Of a DNA stretch of 64,000 bases, positions 60,665-64,000 are shown piece by piece. The DNA is from Burkholderiaceae bacterium (GTDB taxonomy: Bacteria; Pseudomonadota; Gammaproteobacteria; Burkholderiales; Burkholderiaceae). The translations under genes and the position numbers were made by a program. The notes beneath the pieces were generated by a model. That model saw nothing but the letters and a program-made list of their open reading frames with translations, was not told where the DNA came from and did no database searches. Each line of letters begins with the position of its first letter. Positions within the stretch are counted from its first letter, which is position 1. Location of the stretch: contig JASLEM010000454.1 of NCBI GenBank assembly GCA_030151165.1, positions 27,125 through 91,124 of the forward strand. Direction: 5' to 3'.

Positions 60665-61531
60665 TCACCGCCCGCGCGCGACGAGCCCTTGCAAGACCGA
60701 CTGGAAGGTCGTGCGGCCCTTGAGGCTGCCCCGCTCGGCGCCTTCGAACTCGATCCAGCCTTCGTTGAAGCCGTCGAGCATCCGCATGCGCGGCGTCGGG
60801 TTGCTCATGCCCTGGGCGCGAAAGCCCGCTTCCCACGTCACGCGCGGCACCGGCTCGGCCACGACGGTGCGGCCGAGCAGTGTCGAGAGATGGCCCGCGA
60901 TCTCGTCCGGCGACACCCGCTCCGGGCCCTCGAGCTCGACCACGCGACGGCCCTGCCAGCGCTGCTGCAGCATCTCGGCGGCGAGGCGGCCGATGTCGGC
61001 GGTCGCGACCATCGGCACCTTCCGGTCGGTCGGCTGCAGGTAGCTGGGCATCGCGCCGGTCGCGCGCGCGGGCTCGATGTCCCACGCGCTGTTCTCGACG
61101 AACCACGCCGCGCGCAGGAACGCGACCGGCATCTCGAGCGTGCCGAGCGCCTGCTCCAGCAGCCCGAGCTGGTTGAGCAGGTTGGGCTGCGTGGCCTGCG
61201 CGCCGATGGTCGACAGGCACACGACCTTGGCCGGCCGCGCGGCCGCGAGCGCCTCGCGCAGCGCGGCGATGGCGCGGCGCGCCTCGCGGAAGTCGGGGCT
61301 CGGGTCGAAGGTGGGCGGCAGCAGCACGAAGACGCCGTCCGCGCCGGTGAATGCGGTAGTGAGCGCGGCGGCGTCGTTGACGTCGGCCAGCGCGATCTCG
61401 CAGCCCTGCGCCGCGAAGGGCGCCGCCTTCGCGGCGTCGCGCACCACCGCGCGCACCGGCTGTCCCGACGCCAGCAACGCCTGCGCGAGATGCCCGCCGA
61501 CCTGCCCCGTGATGCCCGTGATTGCAAACAT
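60665..61531 (-). CDS. NmrA-family NAD(P)-binding protein
   Basis: A 288-residue atypical SDR: FAITGITGQVGGHLAQALL (coenzyme motif TGxxGxxG), LADVNDAAALTTAFTGADGVFVL and LRAAWFVENSAW. Members act as redox sensors or quinone/NADPH-binding reductases. Divergent to a LysR gene, a layout often seen for small redox enzymes induced by electrophiles. Confidence 0.88.
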   Translation of the reverse strand: MFAITGITGQVGGHLAQALLASGQPVRAVVRDAAKAAPFAAQGCEIALADVNDAAALTTAFTGADGVFVLLPPTFDPSPDFREARRAIAALREALAAARPAKVVCLSTIGAQATQPNLLNQLGLLEQALGTLEMPVAFLRAAWFVENSAWDIEPARATGAMPSYLQPTDRKVPMVATADIGRLAAEMLQQRWQGRRVVELEGPERVSPDEIAGHLSTLLGRTVVAEPVPRVTWEAGFRAQGMSNPTPRMRMLDGFNEGWIEFEGAERGSLKGRTTFQSVLQGLVARGR

Positions 61532-61623
61532 GATTGGTTTCTCCGATTCGTCCGATGAACAACGGCGAGAGTGCCGATGGCGCGAATTCTGGAAGCCGCA
61601 GACCCATAACGCGATAGCATCGC

Positions 61624-61642
61624 TGTCACTTCATTGTTGACA
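61624..61642. promoter_or_regulatory. Candidate LysR binding site
   Basis: TGTCA-N9-TGACA, an interrupted palindrome in the 122-base divergent gap, close to the LysR start. LysR proteins bind such T-N11-A sites near their own promoter. Confidence 0.45.
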
Positions 61643-61653
61643 CGGACGCATGC

Positions 61654-62571
61654 ATGCCCAGCTTCGACGAACGCATCGTGAACGGGATCAGCGTGCTGTC
61701 GGCGATCGTCGACAGCGGCACCTTCGCCGCGGCCAGCGAGATCCTCGACATGTCGCAGTCCGGCGTCAGCCGCTCGATCGCGCGGCTCGAGGCGCGGCTG
61801 GGCATCCGCCTGCTGGAGCGCACGACGCGCTCGGTGAGCCTCACCGACGAGGGCCGGCGCTTCTACGAGCAGGTGATGCCGCTGCTGGCCGGACTCGAGG
61901 AGGCGGCGGCCTCGGCGGCGCAGGGCACGACGGCGATCCGCGGCCGCCTGCGCGTCAACGTCGACCCGTACTTCTCGAGCCTGGTCCTCGGCCCCAAGCT
62001 CGGCGAGTTCCTCGAGGCCCATCCGCAGCTGCGCCTCGAGCTCATCACGCGCGACCAGCTGGGCGACCTCATCGCCGACGGCTTCGACCTCGCCGTGCGC
62101 TTCGGCCACCCGCGGCCGTCGACGCTGGTCGCGCGCAAGCTGCTCGACTCGCGCATGCTCACGGTCGCCGCGCCGGCCTACCTGCGGCGCCACGGCCACC
62201 CGAAGGATCCGCGCGAGCTGCAGGACGGCGCGCACACCTGCATCCAGTTCCGCGACCCCGAGACCGGCCGCGCGTTCCCGTGGGAGTTCCACCAGAAGCG
62301 CCGCCGGCTCGCGTTCGAGACCGCCGGCCCGCTCACCGTCAACGACGCGGGCACGCTCTACAGCGCCTGCCTCGCCGGCTTCGGGCTGGCGCAGGTGATG
62401 GACCTGGGCGTCGGCGCGCTGCTCGCCGACGGCCGCCTCGTCAACGTCTTCCCCGACTGGCCCGACGAGCGCTTCCCGCTCTACGCGCTGCACCCGTCGC
62501 GGCGGCACCTGCCGGCGAAGACGCGCGCGTTCATCGAGTTCGTGGTGTCGCTGCTGCCGGCGGCGTCGTGA
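61654..62571 (+). CDS. LysR-family transcriptional regulator
   Basis: A 305-residue protein with the N-terminal helix-turn-helix (GTFAAASEILDMSQSGVSRSIARLEARLG) and a C-terminal substrate-binding domain (LRLELITRDQLGDLIADGFDLAVRFG). Probably controls the divergent NmrA-like gene and itself. The start MPSFDERIVNG at 61654 was chosen; an overlapping ATG lies at 61650 in another frame. No ribosome site is clear. Confidence 0.92.
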   Translation: MPSFDERIVNGISVLSAIVDSGTFAAASEILDMSQSGVSRSIARLEARLGIRLLERTTRSVSLTDEGRRFYEQVMPLLAGLEEAAASAAQGTTAIRGRLRVNVDPYFSSLVLGPKLGEFLEAHPQLRLELITRDQLGDLIADGFDLAVRFGHPRPSTLVARKLLDSRMLTVAAPAYLRRHGHPKDPRELQDGAHTCIQFRDPETGRAFPWEFHQKRRRLAFETAGPLTVNDAGTLYSACLAGFGLAQVMDLGVGALLADGRLVNVFPDWPDERFPLYALHPSRRHLPAKTRAFIEFVVSLLPAAS

Positions 62572-62602
62572 CGCCGGCGGCCGCGCCGCCGCTCGCCGCG
62601 GG

Positions 62603-64000
62603 TCAGTCCGCCGTCTTCTCCGGCTCGCGGAACTCCATCGGCCACACGTCCGCCGCGGTGCGGTTCTTCTCGCGCACGCGCAGCTCCACGCGCCGGATCT
62701 TGCCCGACAGCGTCTTGGGCAGCTCGCCGAACTCGATGATGCGGATGCGCTTGTACGACGCGAGGCGCGACCGCGCGAACGCGAGGATGGACTGCGCGAG
62801 CTCGGGGCTCGGCGAGAAGCCGGCGCGCAGCACGAGGATGGCCTTGGGGACGGCCAGGCGGATCGGATCGGGCGACGGCACGACCGCGGCCTCGGCGACG
62901 GCCTCGTGCTCGATCAGCACGCTCTCCAGCTCGAACGGGCTGATGCGGTAGTCGGACGCCTTGAACACGTCGTCCGCGCGGCCGACGTAGGTGATGTAGC
63001 CGTCGGCGTCGCGCGCGGCGACGTCGCCCGTGTGGTAGTGGCCGTCGCGCATCGCGTCGGAGGTCTTCTCGTCGTCGTCCTGGTAGCCCTTCATCAGCGC
63101 GACCGGCCGCGGCGAGAGGCTCAGGCAGATCTCGCCTTCGGCCTGCGGCTGGCCGTCGACGTCGAGCAGCGCGACCTGGTAGCCGGGCAGCGGCCGGCCC
63201 ATCGAGCCGGGCTTGAGCAGTTGGCCGGGCGGGTTGCCGATCTGCGCGGTGGTCTCGGTCTGGCCGAAGCCGTCGCGGATCGTGATGTTCCATGCGCGCC
63301 GCACGATGTCGATGACCTCCGGGTTCAGCGGCTCGCCGGCGCCGACCAGCTCGCGCAGCGAGGTCTTGTACTTCGCCAGATCCTGCTGCATCAACATGCG
63401 CCAGACGGTGGGCGGCGCGCACAGCGAGGTGACCTTGTTCTTCACCAGCACGTCCAGCGCGGCGGGCGCGTTGAAGCGCGCGTAGTTGTAGATGAAGATC
63501 GTCGCGCCCGCGTTCCACGGCGCGAAGAAGCAGCTCCACGCGTGCTTGGCCCAGCCGGGCGAGCTGATGTTCCAGTGCACGTCGCCCGGCTTCAGGCCGA
63601 TCCAGTACATCGTCGACAGATGCCCCACGGGGTAGCTCTGGTGGCTGTGCAGCACGAGCTTGGGCCTCGAGGTGGTGCCGCTCGTGAAGTAGAGGAACAG
63701 CGGGTCGTCGGCCTGCGTCGGCGCGTCGGGCGTGAAGGCCTCGGGCGCGGCGCGCGAGTCGTCGTAGCTCGTCCAGCCCGCGGGCAGCGCCGCGCCCTTG
63801 CCGTCCGGCACCGCGACGCGCGTGTAGGCGCCGGGGAAGACGTCGAACTTGGCGCACGACGAGATCGTCGCGATCACGTGCTTGACGGCGCCGCGGTCGA
63901 AGCGGTCGGCGAGGTCGTCGGTGGCGACGAGCGTCGTCGTCGGCACGATCACCGCGCCGAGCTTCATGCAGGCCAGCATCGATTCCCACAGCGCGACCTC
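62603..64000 (-). CDS. AMP-binding acyl-CoA synthetase, N-terminus beyond the right edge
   Basis: The visible 465 residues hold the ATP loop YFTSGTTSRPKLVLHSH, the aromatic motif DGFGQTETTAQIG, GDVAARDADGYITYVGRADDVFKASDYRISPFELE and the C-terminal catalytic Lys in LPKTLSGKIRRVEL. The enzyme makes acyl-CoA from a carboxylic acid, ATP and CoA. It resembles short/medium-chain acyl-CoA ligases (AcsM-like). The frame is open to the last base of the window, so about 80-100 residues are missing. Confidence 0.9.
   Translation of the reverse strand, partial: EVALWESMLACMKLGAVIVPTTTLVATDDLADRFDRGAVKHVIATISSCAKFDVFPGAYTRVAVPDGKGAALPAGWTSYDDSRAAPEAFTPDAPTQADDPLFLYFTSGTTSRPKLVLHSHQSYPVGHLSTMYWIGLKPGDVHWNISSPGWAKHAWSCFFAPWNAGATIFIYNYARFNAPAALDVLVKNKVTSLCAPPTVWRMLMQQDLAKYKTSLRELVGAGEPLNPEVIDIVRRAWNITIRDGFGQTETTAQIGNPPGQLLKPGSMGRPLPGYQVALLDVDGQPQAEGEICLSLSPRPVALMKGYQDDDEKTSDAMRDGHYHTGDVAARDADGYITYVGRADDVFKASDYRISPFELESVLIEHEAVAEAAVVPSPDPIRLAVPKAILVLRAGFSPSPELAQSILAFARSRLASYKRIRIIEFGELPKTLSGKIRRVELRVREKNRTAADVWPMEFREPEKTAD

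Noticed and set aside
61624..61642. Pho box before the LysR gene
   Set aside because: CTGTCAC is followed at 11 bases only by a poor half-site (GTTGA); the interrupted palindrome fits a LysR site better.
1..64000. tRNA, rRNA, prophage or insertion sequence
   Set aside because: No cloverleaf-like or rRNA-like stretch and no transposase, integrase or phage gene was seen on reading through the window.

Overview
The window is GC-rich (roughly 68-70 % by eye) and densely coded, with an AT-poor gene style, many 4-base ATGA/GTGA gene overlaps, a coiled-coil porin, a QseB/PmrA-type two-component pair, Pit next to a DUF47 partner, an LplT-type transporter, a PEP-CTERM protein and a Comamonadaceae-like intergenic repeat (41801-41879). 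Together these point to a free-living betaproteobacterium of the order Burkholderiales; the genus cannot be fixed from the sequence. No rRNA, tRNA, phage, insertion sequence or CRISPR array was recognised.

Layout. 1-2.3 kb: a truncated gene of unknown function under a class-I cyclic-di-GMP riboswitch, then a pyruvate-kinase-like gene. 2.4-8.4 kb: DUF47-Pit phosphate uptake, pyruvate oxidase PoxB, a desaturase coupled to a PhnD-like protein, a VOC protein. 8.4-19.3 kb: two-component system, porin, and a four-gene tripartite RND efflux operon that starts with a beta-propeller protein. 19.3-21.1 kb: small envelope proteins and an MgtC-like protein. 21.2-29.8 kb: a lipid and glycolipid gene group (UPF0104 membrane protein, GT2, phosphatidylserine decarboxylase, membrane-anchored class-III aminotransferase, polytopic protein, GT4, LplT) interrupted by a 21-bp tandem repeat array. 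29.9-36.9 kb: small secreted proteins, a membrane serine hydrolase, then a periplasmic cyclic-nucleotide phosphodiesterase coupled to a Sel1-repeat protein. 37-46 kb: an SDR without its catalytic pair, two orphan histidine kinases, an ABC-2 exporter, Gfo/Idh/MocA and VOC genes. 46.1-49.8 kb: secreted ExeM-type nuclease and a PEP-CTERM protein. 50.1-51.6 kb: AlkB and ExoIII repair genes. 51.6-56.4 kb: a TetR regulator, an SDR and a natural esterase/Baeyer-Villiger monooxygenase fusion. 56.5-64 kb: old yellow enzyme, phosphatase, VOC, lipoprotein, NmrA/LysR pair and a truncated acyl-CoA synthetase.

How the genes work together. Three regulatory themes can be read directly. (i) Pho boxes (GTCAC/T repeated every 11 bp) stand in front of DUF47-pit, the UPF0104/GT2 divergent pair, lplT, cpdB-sel1 and exeM, with a weaker one before GT4. 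This suggests one phosphate-starvation response made of uptake, nucleotide and DNA scavenging, and membrane-lipid replacement. (ii) A motif CTAA-N7-CTAA followed after exactly 11 bases by a -10-like TANNNT hexamer occurs before the response regulator, before the RND operon and on the plus strand in the 620-base gap before the porin, which ties the two-component system to the efflux pump. (iii) A sigma-70 promoter with an 18-bp palindrome at its start site sits between tetR and the SDR/fusion genes and makes a self-contained ketone/alcohol oxidation module.
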